Source of the DNA: Chitinophagaceae bacterium PMP191F
GTDB taxonomy: Bacteria; Bacteroidota; Bacteroidia; Chitinophagales; Chitinophagaceae
DNA: 64,000 nucleotides
Assembly (NCBI GenBank): GCA_001302245.1
Contig: LGYU01000014.1
Coordinates: forward strand, 62,001-126,000
Reading direction: 5' to 3'
The translations under genes and the position numbers were made by a program. The notes beneath the pieces were generated by a model that searched no databases, had not been told where the DNA came from, and saw nothing but the letters and a program-made list of their open reading frames with translations. Of this stretch, positions 1 through 7,665 are shown piece after piece (within the stretch, counting starts at the first letter, position 1; the number at the start of each line of letters is the position of its first letter).

Positions 1-268
1 TAGTGGCCCAATAAGCGCCGTTAAAATTTTTGCCATGCAGCAGTATAATATTGTGACCATTGTATTGTGCTGGCTGCACATCCATATAGGCCATTTTTAA
101 CTGTTCGCCTTGTATGTTGAGCGAAATGTACTGTACTGGATAGGGATAGGCGTAATTTTCAAGACAAATACCCAATGGAACTACCCTGGAAGATTGAGCA
201 ACGGAAACCACAGTAAAGAGTATTATGGCAATACCTGTCAGCACTATTTTTTGAAACCACTTTTGCAT
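1..268 (-). CDS. Alpha/beta hydrolase, N-terminal part (cut by window edge)
   Basis: Only the first 89 codons are present; the rest lies left of the window. The ATG at 268 opens a protein with a typical export signal: Lys-3, a hydrophobic stretch of about 15 residues, then a cleavage-like VSVAQS. About 45 residues later the motif LLHGKNFNGAYW appears, which matches the HG oxyanion-hole region after strand beta-3 of alpha/beta hydrolases of the epoxide-hydrolase/lipase type. The nucleophile elbow and the rest of the triad are outside the window, so the substrate cannot be told. It lies 78 bp downstream of hemE on the same strand and may be the tail of the heme transcript, although nothing ties it to heme chemistry. 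Confidence 0.7.
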   Translation of the reverse strand, partial: MQKWFQKIVLTGIAIILFTVVSVAQSSRVVPLGICLENYAYPYPVQYISLNIQGEQLKMAYMDVQPAQYNGHNIILLHGKNFNGAYWAT

Positions 269-345
269 AACACCGATTTTTATTGTGAGATGGAATGATG
301 CAGAGATTTTGAAATGCTCAATTCTAAAATCTCTGCATCTCAACA

Positions 346-1392
346 TCATGCATTTGCTTTTACGGCAGAGAAGCGTTTTACAGCTTCTACAAAAGCTTTT
401 GCATGCGCAACGGGTACGTTGGGTAAAATACCATGCCCCAGGTTGGCCACATAATGTCCATGACCAAACTTGCTCAGCATTTCTTCTACAGCCTGTTCAA
501 TAACCGGTATAGGAGCAAGTAATTTGGCAGGATCAAAATTGCCCTGCAGGGTAATGTTTTTCCCTGCCAGTTGACGGGCTATTGCCGGTTCAATACACCA
601 ATCAATACCCAGACCATGTGCACCGGTCTGGCTCATGCTTTCCAGGGCAAACCAGGCACCTTTGGCAAAAATGATCACAGGACATTGATCTTTCAGAGCA
701 GTGACGATCTGGCGGATATACCGCAAAGAATACTCCTCAAAATCGCCAGGACTCCACAAACCACCCCAGGAATCAAATATCTGTACGGTGTCTGCTCCTG
801 CTGCCACCTGTGCCTGCAGGTATGCAATTGTGGTATCGGTGATCATCTGTAGTAAACGATGTGCTGCTTCCGGCTGGGTATAACAGAATGCTTTGGCCTC
901 ATCAAAGGTTTTGGAACCTTTGCCCTGCACCATATAACAGAGCAATGTCCAGGGTGCACCTGCAAAACCGATCAACGGTACGCGGCCAGCCAGTTCTTTT
1001 TTAGTAACACGGATAGCATCCGGTACATAACCCAGCTTTTCCTGTATATCGGGAATGATCAGTTTGTCAATGTCTCTGTATTGTTTGATGGGGTCTGGTA
1101 ACAATGGTCCTTTACCTTCTATCATTTGCACTTCCATACCCATGGCCTGTGGTACCACCAGGATATCAGAAAATAAGATAGCGGCATCAACCCCTACCTG
1201 TTCTACAGGCTGAATGGTGATCTCTGCTGCCAGTTCGGGAGTCTGACAACGCTCAAAGAACGAATACTTTTCTTTCAGCTTCATATAGTCGGGCAGATAG
1301 CGGCCTGCCTGGCGCATCATCCATACGGGTACACGTTCAGTTTGTTCTCCCCTCAATGTGCGTAACAATAGATCATTTTGCAGCTTGCTCAT
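346..1392 (-). CDS. hemE: Uroporphyrinogen decarboxylase
   Basis: Cytoplasmic enzyme that removes the four acetate carboxyls of uroporphyrinogen III to give coproporphyrinogen III. The 348-residue length is normal for the family. The N-terminal signature [17 protein letters not shown] is clear at about residues 20-36, with the Arg and Asp residues that hold the substrate. The second signature, with GFAGAPWTL, follows near residue 140. The start codon overlaps the end of hemD by 4 bp (ATGA-type), so the two are translationally coupled. It is the last pathway gene in the minus-strand group hemA-hemC-hemD-hemE. Confidence 0.97.
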   Translation of the reverse strand: MSKLQNDLLLRTLRGEQTERVPVWMMRQAGRYLPDYMKLKEKYSFFERCQTPELAAEITIQPVEQVGVDAAILFSDILVVPQAMGMEVQMIEGKGPLLPDPIKQYRDIDKLIIPDIQEKLGYVPDAIRVTKKELAGRVPLIGFAGAPWTLLCYMVQGKGSKTFDEAKAFCYTQPEAAHRLLQMITDTTIAYLQAQVAAGADTVQIFDSWGGLWSPGDFEEYSLRYIRQIVTALKDQCPVIIFAKGAWFALESMSQTGAHGLGIDWCIEPAIARQLAGKNITLQGNFDPAKLLAPIPVIEQAVEEMLSKFGHGHYVANLGHGILPNVPVAHAKAFVEAVKRFSAVKANA

Positions 1393-2123
1393 TCGTGTTG
1401 ATTAATATTATGTAAATAAAACAGCAGGTTTTTTATCATTGTTTCCTGCGACGGGTCGTCGCTGGTAATAATACGATTATTGGTATAGCGGTTTATTTCC
1501 GCCGCAGTTGTTGGTCCGATAGCAAAACAGGCAGTTGTTGCCGGGACCGTATTGACCGAAAAAAAACTTCTTACAGCACTGGGGCTAAAAAACAATACCG
1601 CATCGGTATTGGTATCAATAACCGCCGGTGTTGGTTGCGTTTCATATACCACTACTTCAGTAACTGTAATGTTTTTTGCCCTTAGCAGTGAAGGTAATTC
1701 TTCCCTGCGCAGGTTGCCACAGAAAAACACCACGTGTTGTACATTGCCATTGCTGATAATAGCCTCAGCCAGTTCTGCTGCACTGGCACCGGTAGCGATG
1801 ATCTGTTTTGCGCGCAGGTATTTTTTTACCAGTTGTGCTGTAGTACCCTGCATACAGAAAATCTTCCATTGGTCGGTAACAAAATAAGTATTGTCATGAT
1901 CAAAATGCAGTGCAGTATATTCAACAGCATGACCGCTGGTAAATACTACATACAGATCTTCCGGGCGCAGTGCCCATGATATCACTTCATCATGCGTTTG
2001 CTGTGATAAAACGGGCTGTATGGAAATGAACTCTTCTTCTCTGAACACAATGCCTTGTTGTATCACTGCAGCTTTCAGCAACGGGTTGATCTTTTTCGTG
2101 CTAAGTACAGTGTACTGCGACAT
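1389..2123 (-). CDS. hemD: Uroporphyrinogen-III synthase
   Basis: Closes hydroxymethylbilane into uroporphyrinogen III with inversion of ring D. HemD is a poorly conserved family, so the call rests on length (244 residues), the two-domain alpha/beta pattern, the C-terminal region resembling [12 protein letters not shown] (the typical 'a.G..Ta..l' motif) and the position exactly between hemC and hemE. The ATG at 2123 lies 3 bp after the hemC stop, and the end overlaps hemE by 4 bp. Expected co-transcription with both neighbours. Confidence 0.92.
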   Translation of the reverse strand: MSQYTVLSTKKINPLLKAAVIQQGIVFREEEFISIQPVLSQQTHDEVISWALRPEDLYVVFTSGHAVEYTALHFDHDNTYFVTDQWKIFCMQGTTAQLVKKYLRAKQIIATGASAAELAEAIISNGNVQHVVFFCGNLRREELPSLLRAKNITVTEVVVYETQPTPAVIDTNTDAVLFFSPSAVRSFFSVNTVPATTACFAIGPTTAAEINRYTNNRIITSDDPSQETMIKNLLFYLHNINQHE

Positions 2124-2126
2124 GTG

Positions 2127-3068
2127 TTATTGAATATTGCTTTGCCGGCGGATGCCATCTGCAATGGCTTGTCCACCGTTTTGTAATAATTCCAGTGCTG
2201 CTGTAGTGCCAAGTCCTGTACTTCCTGTGGCAGGAAGTTTTTTCTCAATAGCAGCCTTCTGCTTGCCATCCAGGGAAAGAATGCTGCCTTCAAAATGCAA
2301 CTGTCCGTTCTGTACGCTGGCCAGCGCGCTTACAGGGGTAGAGCAGCCGCCCAGCAGCGTGCGTAAAAAATCTCTTTCAATACCGGCGCACAAAGCAGTA
2401 TCAGCATCATTCAGTAAAGCGCAGGATTCTTTTGCATAAGTATCATTATCACGACACACTACCATAATAGCGCCTTGTGCAGGAGCAGGCAACATCCAAT
2501 CCAGTTCAATGGCATTGGCCGGCCGCAGGTGAATGCGTTCCAGTCCGGCGGCGGCAAAGATGGCCCCGTTCCAGTTACTTTCTTCCAGCTTACGTAAACG
2601 TGTGTTTACATTGCCGCGTAAGTTATCGATCACATGTTCAGGATAGCGGTTCAGCCATTGTGCTTTGCGGCGGATGCTGCTGGTAGCGATGGTGAATGGT
2701 GAGTTATGAGCTGATAGTTGAGAGCTGATAGTTGCCATATCTCCCTTAAACACCAGCAGGTCTTTGTACGAGCCGCGTTTCAATACTCCGGCCTGCACAA
2801 TACCTTTTGGTAACTGCGTCGGTACGTCTTTCATGGAGTGTACTGCAATATCAATGCGATCATTGAGCATAGCAATATCAAGGCTACGGGTAAAAACGCC
2901 CTGCACACCCATTTCATACAAAGGAGTTTGCAGATCGATATCTCCTTCGCTTTTTATATACACCAGTTCGCTGGCAAAACCCTGTTGCAGCAATAATTCC
3001 TGCACCTGTGTGGCCTGCCATACGGCTAGTTGACTTTCTCTTGTTCCGATCCTGATCACTTTTTTCAT
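2127..3068 (-). CDS. hemC: Porphobilinogen deaminase (hydroxymethylbilane synthase)
   Basis: Polymerises four porphobilinogens into hydroxymethylbilane. The start is placed at 3068 because the family N-terminus (VIRIGTRESQLA) begins right there; an in-frame extension to 3104 has no family counterpart. Visible marks are HSMKDVPT, the SSIRRKAQ arginines, LRGNVNTRL, and the cofactor cysteine in LLGGCSTPVSA that carries the dipyrromethane. Length is 313 residues. Odd point: between the DLLVFKG strand and IATSS there is an in-frame stretch encoded by 2691-2736 that matches intergenic word repeats found elsewhere in this window and lengthens a surface loop by several residues. The catalytic core is intact, so the enzyme is probably functional. 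Confidence 0.96.
   Translation of the reverse strand: MKKVIRIGTRESQLAVWQATQVQELLLQQGFASELVYIKSEGDIDLQTPLYEMGVQGVFTRSLDIAMLNDRIDIAVHSMKDVPTQLPKGIVQAGVLKRGSYKDLLVFKGDMATISSQLSAHNSPFTIATSSIRRKAQWLNRYPEHVIDNLRGNVNTRLRKLEESNWNGAIFAAAGLERIHLRPANAIELDWMLPAPAQGAIMVVCRDNDTYAKESCALLNDADTALCAGIERDFLRTLLGGCSTPVSALASVQNGQLHFEGSILSLDGKQKAAIEKKLPATGSTGLGTTAALELLQNGGQAIADGIRRQSNIQ
2691..2736. repeat. Intergenic-type word repeat inside hemC coding sequence
   Basis: The plus strand here contains gtgaatggtgagtt (2692-2705), identical to 14 bases in the argC-argG spacer (38906-38919), and two near-copies of gagctgatagttg in tandem. The word tgagagctga (2719-2728) recurs at the 3' end of the LolC/E gene (18852-18861). 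On the hemC strand it is read in frame with no stop, adding Ser/Thr/His-rich residues to a loop. Seen directly; the idea of a past repeat insertion is inference. Confidence 0.6.
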
Positions 3069-3208
3069 CCGTGTAAAATAATTGTTAGCAGCAGTAGCTG
3101 GCAATGGTTATATGTCCGGGCAAAATACACCTGTTGCCCGGCTCAGGCAAATGCTGCTGGTTAATTATATGTAAGGAATGTATGCCTGGTTTTTTTGCCG
3201 CTGCAAAG

Positions 3209-4444
3209 TTAATTGGTACCCCTGGCAATAAACTCATTAATAGCCTCTATGTAGTTGCAGCCTCCCTGGTTATGTACGCGCATTTTAGATGCCATGCCAT
3301 TGATAACACGTTGAATTTTCTGTTGTGTATCAGCCGGGCAGCTATCAGCAAGGGTAAGCTGGCTGTATAATGGAAAGGTCTGTATTTCCTGTAGTTTGCT
3401 TTTAACTGCTTTCAGTATGGGAACGTGTCTGCGCATGTTTACCCATTCAACAAATTCAGTTCTGTGCTCTTCAATGATTTCCAGGGCTCTTGGCACTTCT
3501 TCCTGGCGTTTCTGAAGGGTTTCATCCTTCAGTTTTGACAGATCATCTACGTTTACCAGTTGAATATCGGGTAATTGCCGGGCGGCAGGTTCTACGTTGT
3601 AAGGAATGGAAAGGTCTATGATCAGTTTCTGACCCATATTGGCAAGCTGGGCGGTATGTACTACCGGTTTTGCCGAATTGGTGGCTACCAGAATAATGTC
3701 AGCCTGCTGGATATGTGTGGTCAGATCTTCATAGGCTGCATGGTGCAAGCCCAATTCACCGGCCAGTGCAGCAGCTTTCTCTTCGGTACGGTTAATAAGC
3801 GTAATATGTGTGGCATCGAGGTAGTCAACCAGGTTTTTACAGGTATTGCGCCCAATTTTGCCAATACCCAGCAACAGTATCTTTTTACCTGCTACTGACC
3901 CCATTTTTTCTTTAATATATTGAACAGCAGCGAAAGAAACAGATACTGTACCCCCGCTTAATGCAGTTTGATTTTTAATGGCTTTGGACGATTGCAGTAC
4001 ACAATTCACCAGGCGTTCCATAAAAGCATCGATATGATTGTGCTCCCAGGCAAATTTTACAGCCTGTTTAATCTGTCCTACAATTTCATAATCTCCTAGT
4101 ATCTGGGAATCAAGACCTGCAGCAACTGAGAACAGGTGGTCAATGGCCTGGCTGCCTTTTTTGATATATGACAATTTTTTAAAGGTATCAATGTTACCTT
4201 CAGTTTGTGTACACAGCAGGTGTACCAATTGATCAGCATGCTCTGCAAAACCATAAATTTCAGTACGGTTGCAGGTAGAAAGCACAAAAAGTTCCTGTAT
4301 TCCGTAAGATGGAGCAAGTGAAAGTAACTCGGCATATTGCTCATTATTAATGGCAAATGAGCCTCTTACAGAGGCATTGGTCTTTTTGTAGTTAATCCCC
4401 GCTACGAAAAACTTTGAAATATCTTTAAAGTACTGTCCGTGCAT
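3209..4444 (-). CDS. hemA: Glutamyl-tRNA reductase
   Basis: First committed step of the C5 heme route: reduces glutamate on tRNA-Glu to glutamate-1-semialdehyde with NADPH. The active-site cysteine is in LSTCNRTEIY at about residue 55. The nucleotide-binding motif LLLGIGKIG lies near residue 190 with NRTEEKA after it, and a C-terminal helical dimerisation region ends the protein. An ATG at 4444 is preferred over two upstream TTG codons; it gives 411 residues. A -7 promoter element lies at 4474-4481. It heads the minus-strand heme group, 140 bp before hemC. The partner hemL is not in the window. Confidence 0.96.
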   Translation of the reverse strand: MHGQYFKDISKFFVAGINYKKTNASVRGSFAINNEQYAELLSLAPSYGIQELFVLSTCNRTEIYGFAEHADQLVHLLCTQTEGNIDTFKKLSYIKKGSQAIDHLFSVAAGLDSQILGDYEIVGQIKQAVKFAWEHNHIDAFMERLVNCVLQSSKAIKNQTALSGGTVSVSFAAVQYIKEKMGSVAGKKILLLGIGKIGRNTCKNLVDYLDATHITLINRTEEKAAALAGELGLHHAAYEDLTTHIQQADIILVATNSAKPVVHTAQLANMGQKLIIDLSIPYNVEPAARQLPDIQLVNVDDLSKLKDETLQKRQEEVPRALEIIEEHRTEFVEWVNMRRHVPILKAVKSKLQEIQTFPLYSQLTLADSCPADTQQKIQRVINGMASKMRVHNQGGCNYIEAINEFIARGTN

Positions 4445-4473
4445 CAACAATCAATTATAGAATATGAACACCG

Positions 4474-4481
4474 CAAAAATA
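4474..4481 (-). promoter_or_regulatory. Bacteroidota -7 promoter element for hemA
   Basis: Read on the minus strand this is TATTTTTG, fitting TAnnTTTG, 30 bp before the hemA ATG. No good -33 TTTG was found at the usual spacing, so only the -7 half is supported. Confidence 0.45.
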
Positions 4482-4655
4482 CTTTCGAAAGGTGCAACGA
4501 CCTAATATCTCTGTCATCTGTCTGTCATTTTACCACCTGATTGTACTCACATAAAAGGGTGACAAAAGTCAGTATCTGCTGCATTGCAGGGCATTTTGAT
4601 ATAAATTGACCGGGCAAAAGATTGTACAGGCAGTATTTCAAGTGTGTTCACTTAG

Positions 4656-4663
4656 TACTTTTG
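4656..4663 (+). promoter_or_regulatory. Bacteroidota -7 promoter element for hemH
   Basis: TACTTTTG fits TAnnTTTG and ends 15 bp before the chosen hemH ATG (4679), implying a very short leader. A convincing -33 element is not seen. It also argues against the upstream start at 4622, which would lie ahead of the promoter. Confidence 0.5.
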
Positions 4664-4678
4664 CTAACCATTTGTATT

Positions 4679-5740
4679 ATGACTACTACTAAAAAAGGAA
4701 TTGTTTTAATGAATCTGGGCTCTCCGGATTCCACCAGCGTAAAAGATGTGCGCAGGTACCTGAATGAATTTTTGATGGACGAGCGCGTAATTGATATGAA
4801 CTGGCTGGCAAGAACACTGCTGGTAAGAGGCATCATTGTACCGTTCAGAGCTCCCAAATCGGCCCATGCTTACCAGGCTATCTGGTGGAAAGAGGGTTCT
4901 CCGTTGATGGTGCTTACAAAACAATTGCAACAGGCAGTACAACAACAGGTAGAAGAACCTGTGGTAATTGCCATGCGTTACGGAAATCCTACACCACAGG
5001 CTGCGTTTGATGAACTGATGGTAAAAGTTCCCGGACTGGAAGAGGTGATCGCTGTACCTCTGTATCCGCACTATGCAATGTCGAGCTATGAAACAGCCGT
5101 GGAATATGCAAAGGAAGTACACTCTCGCAAAAAATATCCTTTCAAACTGACTTTCATTGAGCCTTTTTATAATGAATCGCATTACCTGCATGCGTTGAGT
5201 GAAAGCATAAAACCTTATCTACAACAGGAATACGATCATATCCTATTCAGCTATCATGGTATACCGGAAAGACATGTGCACAAAACAGATCCCGGTGGCA
5301 AGCATTGTCTACAGGTAAATGATTGTTGTAATGTAGCATCAGAAGCACATAAATTCTGTTACCGGCATCAATGTCTCACCACTACCAAACTGGTAGCGGC
5401 AGAACTGGAAATACCCGAACATAAATATAGTTTCTCATTTCAGTCACGACTGGGACGTGATGAATGGTTAAAACCTTATACGGCGCCACTATTGGAAGTG
5501 TTACCGTCACAAGGCATTAAAAAGTTAGTGATAGTTTGTCCTGCATTTGTAAGTGATTGCCTGGAAACGCTGGAAGAAATTGCCATGCAGGGAAAAGAAT
5601 CGTTCCTGGCTGCGGGTGGAGAATCATTCACCCTGATACCCTGTTTAAATCTGCATCCGTTGTGGGTACAGGCACTTGCCGGATGGGTAAAACAGGACAC
5701 ACAAAGCTGGGAAAGAACAGTAGCAGATAGTGTGCGGTAA
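4679..5740 (+). CDS. hemH: Ferrochelatase
   Basis: Inserts ferrous iron into the porphyrin macrocycle in the last part of heme synthesis. The start at 4679 gives 353 residues and begins with the family N-terminus GIVLMNLGSPD. The catalytic histidine region SYHGIPERHV is near residue 195, followed by a cysteine-containing stretch (KHCLQVNDCC) and, towards the end, CPAFVSDCLETLEEI with the conserved glutamates. It is divergent from hemA and lies just before the HemJ-like gene, so the last two chemical steps of the pathway are side by side. Confidence 0.96.
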   Translation: MTTTKKGIVLMNLGSPDSTSVKDVRRYLNEFLMDERVIDMNWLARTLLVRGIIVPFRAPKSAHAYQAIWWKEGSPLMVLTKQLQQAVQQQVEEPVVIAMRYGNPTPQAAFDELMVKVPGLEEVIAVPLYPHYAMSSYETAVEYAKEVHSRKKYPFKLTFIEPFYNESHYLHALSESIKPYLQQEYDHILFSYHGIPERHVHKTDPGGKHCLQVNDCCNVASEAHKFCYRHQCLTTTKLVAAELEIPEHKYSFSFQSRLGRDEWLKPYTAPLLEVLPSQGIKKLVIVCPAFVSDCLETLEEIAMQGKESFLAAGGESFTLIPCLNLHPLWVQALAGWVKQDTQSWERTVADSVR

Positions 5741-5894
5741 AGCTGAAGTATGATTTCTGAAATAAGAGATCTGAAAGGCGGAAGAAAAATATAAAATAAC
5801 AAGTACGGAATAGCTTAGTGTGTTGGACCGTGGCTCACGGCTCATAGTTGGTATTAGGCAAGCCTTCAACTTAAAATTTACTACTTACAACCTG

Positions 5895-6422
5895 ATGTAC
5901 AACTACGTAAAAGCGCTGCATATCATTTTTATTGTTACCTGGTTCAGTGGTATGTTCTATATCGTACGATTATTTATTTACAATACTGAGGCGGGTGAGA
6001 AAGAAGAACCTGCGCGTACTATTCTGCATGATCAGTTTGCAATCATGATCAGGCGTTTGTGGATGGGAATAACCTGGCCATCGGCAGTATTGACATTGGT
6101 GTTTGGAGGCTGGATGTGGAGTTTGTTACAAGCGCTTCCCGGATGGTTGTTAATCAAACTATGTTTTGTAGCAGGATTGTATGTATATCATTTTACCTTG
6201 CATGCTATTTACAAACAGCAGATGCAAGGTGTTTTCAAATATACCAGTCAGCAATTACGTATATGGAATGAGGTGGCCACTATCTTCCTGGTGGCTATAG
6301 TAATGCTGGTAGTGGTAAAACAGAATATGAGTGTGGTATGGGGATTAACCGGGTTGATATTACTGGTAATAGCTCTGATGAGTGCGATCAAAATTTACAA
6401 GATCGTGCGTGCAAAAAGATAA
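5895..6422 (+). CDS. hemJ: HemJ-like protoporphyrinogen IX oxidase (membrane)
   Basis: A 175-residue protein with four predicted membrane helices. The N-terminus MYNYVKALHIIFIVTW followed by FSGMFYIVRLF is the hallmark of the HemJ (UPF0093/CopD-like) family, which oxidises protoporphyrinogen IX in the membrane of bacteria lacking HemG or HemY. The conserved histidine of the first helix and the FSG..Y..R motif are present. The start at 5895 is used because the upstream 25 codons lie in word-repeat-like spacer and have no family match. It sits 155 bp after hemH, completing the oxidation step between coproporphyrinogen and heme. Confidence 0.85.
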   Translation: MYNYVKALHIIFIVTWFSGMFYIVRLFIYNTEAGEKEEPARTILHDQFAIMIRRLWMGITWPSAVLTLVFGGWMWSLLQALPGWLLIKLCFVAGLYVYHFTLHAIYKQQMQGVFKYTSQQLRIWNEVATIFLVAIVMLVVVKQNMSVVWGLTGLILLVIALMSAIKIYKIVRAKR

Positions 6423-6550
6423 AAATAATGAAGGGTTTCTTTTCTGCGTATCTGTTACTGGAAGAACCAATGATTTTTGTGGAATAAAATCGGCAAAAAG
6501 CATTCCTCACCCTGGGGAAAATCCAGGTAGAAGAACCGTAGAGGTAAGCA

Positions 6551-6736
6551 TTAAAGTGTTGAAATAGGGTACGGAATACTTGTCTGAATATGGATACTAT
6601 CAGTAATCAATAATTGATCCGCCCACTCAGGATAAAAGGCTTGTAATGCTTGTTGAATGAACCGGGGAGAATAAGGCTGCCAGAAATATAACGGTGCATA
6701 ACGACCGTAATAAAAGAGAAAAACCTTTCCTGATTT
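6551..6736 (-). pseudogene. Startless open frame, possible gene remnant
   Basis: A 61-codon frame lies between stops at 6551-6553 and 6737-6739 on the minus strand. It has no ATG, GTG or TTG start in a sensible place. The translation looks protein-like (VFLFYYGRYAPLYFWQP, then FIQQALQAFYPEWADQL) with many aromatics and ends in a natural-looking tail. I do not recognise the family. It could be the decayed C-terminus of a lost gene or chance. Confidence 0.2.
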
Positions 6737-6752
6737 TTAGTGTTTTAAAAGG

Positions 6753-6780
6753 AAAGGGGAGTAGGAATACCCCCCTTTTT
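6753..6780 (+). terminator. Terminator-like hairpin after hemJ
   Basis: aaagggg (6753-6759) pairs with ccccttt (6772-6778), followed by further T residues. A second overlapping stem, cctttcc/ggaaagg (6724-6730 with 6751-6757), is mutually exclusive with it. It lies 330 bp beyond the hemJ stop, so its target transcript is uncertain. Confidence 0.4.
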
Positions 6781-7611
6781 AACCCCTAAACCCTAAACCG
6801 TAGAAAAGGTTTTTCACGTAATGCTTTATAAAATTAAGTCAAATATCTTAGCTCTGAAAGGTAGAACCACTACGTATTTGTAGTGATCATCCATATGTAA
6901 GAAAAAACCGTACCAACACTTATTCAAACATACTGCACACAAATTCCTGCATCACGTTCTTACATAAAATATATTTCCAGAAATTATGCCAAAACTAAAT
7001 AATGTGGAAAAACTACTCGCATAACCAATGCGTTGCAAGCCTTTTTAATCTCGTTTTAACACTATGTTGACGGCATCTGGCAGCTTACCCGCTTAACTGT
7101 TTAGCCATTAAAACCATTAGTGCACTAAAAATATATACAAATCGACCGGTGATCATTGATCAGATTTTTTTTGATCCTTATTTTTTTATGTAATATCTGT
7201 GATCGTGTACGTATAGCAGCAGTATACAACAGTTGCCGGCAAGGTGTTGCAGGATCAGGTTTTCATTGGAAAAATGCTTTTTTGCATTGCGTATGCACTA
7301 ATTAGTTAGTTCTGATCAGTTTATAAAGCATATAGAAGATAGTTGGAGGTAGTTAATATTAATGTGTCTGGGTATGATCTGTCTTTGTATTCCATGAACA
7401 GGATCTGCGCAGGAATATACAGGTAAGATTCAGGGGCGGGAATTATAGCCTTACTGAGTTAGTCCGGCGAATCGTGTGACCACAGAAGAAAGTAATGTCT
7501 GATAGTCGGAAAAACGGGGAGAGCTACTCCGGAAACGAAAAAAAACAAAAATAACCGGTGTTTGGCGGGCTTCAGGCAGGCCTTGTTCACTGTGCGTGCC
7601 TATAAATTCAG

Positions 7612-7619
7612 TAACTTTG
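7612..7619 (+). promoter_or_regulatory. Bacteroidota -7 promoter element for ileS
   Basis: TAACTTTG fits TAnnTTTG, 46 bp before the ileS ATG. A TTG at 7583-7585 is a possible -33 half but the spacing (26 bp) is longer than usual. Confidence 0.45.
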
Positions 7620-7665
7620 CACACTTTTTAACCACGGATTTTTACTGAATTACCGGATAAATTTT

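Larger units (their letters stand above)
6423..7665. other. 1.2-kb gap between hemJ and ileS
   Basis: No conventional gene was recognised. The stretch holds a terminator-like hairpin (6753-6780), an open frame without a start codon on the minus strand (6551-6736), a short perfect inverted repeat (cactac-gtattt-gtagtg near 6870), AT-rich DNA around 7130-7200, and the ileS -7 element at 7612-7619. No tRNA, T-box or known riboswitch was recognised, although the 300 bp before ileS contain G/C-rich segments that could fold. Confidence 0.5.

Noticed and set aside
5820-5894. N-terminal extension of the HemJ-like protein
   Set aside because: The extra 25 codons lie in repeat-like spacer sequence and the family N-terminus starts exactly at 5895.
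6784-6799. Plant-telomere-like ccctaaaccctaaacc
   Set aside because: Only two units in a bacterial spacer, right after a terminator-like hairpin; most likely chance.
7300-7660. T-box leader before ileS
   Set aside because: No T-box core sequence or specifier-loop structure was recognisable, and such leaders are not typical of Bacteroidota.
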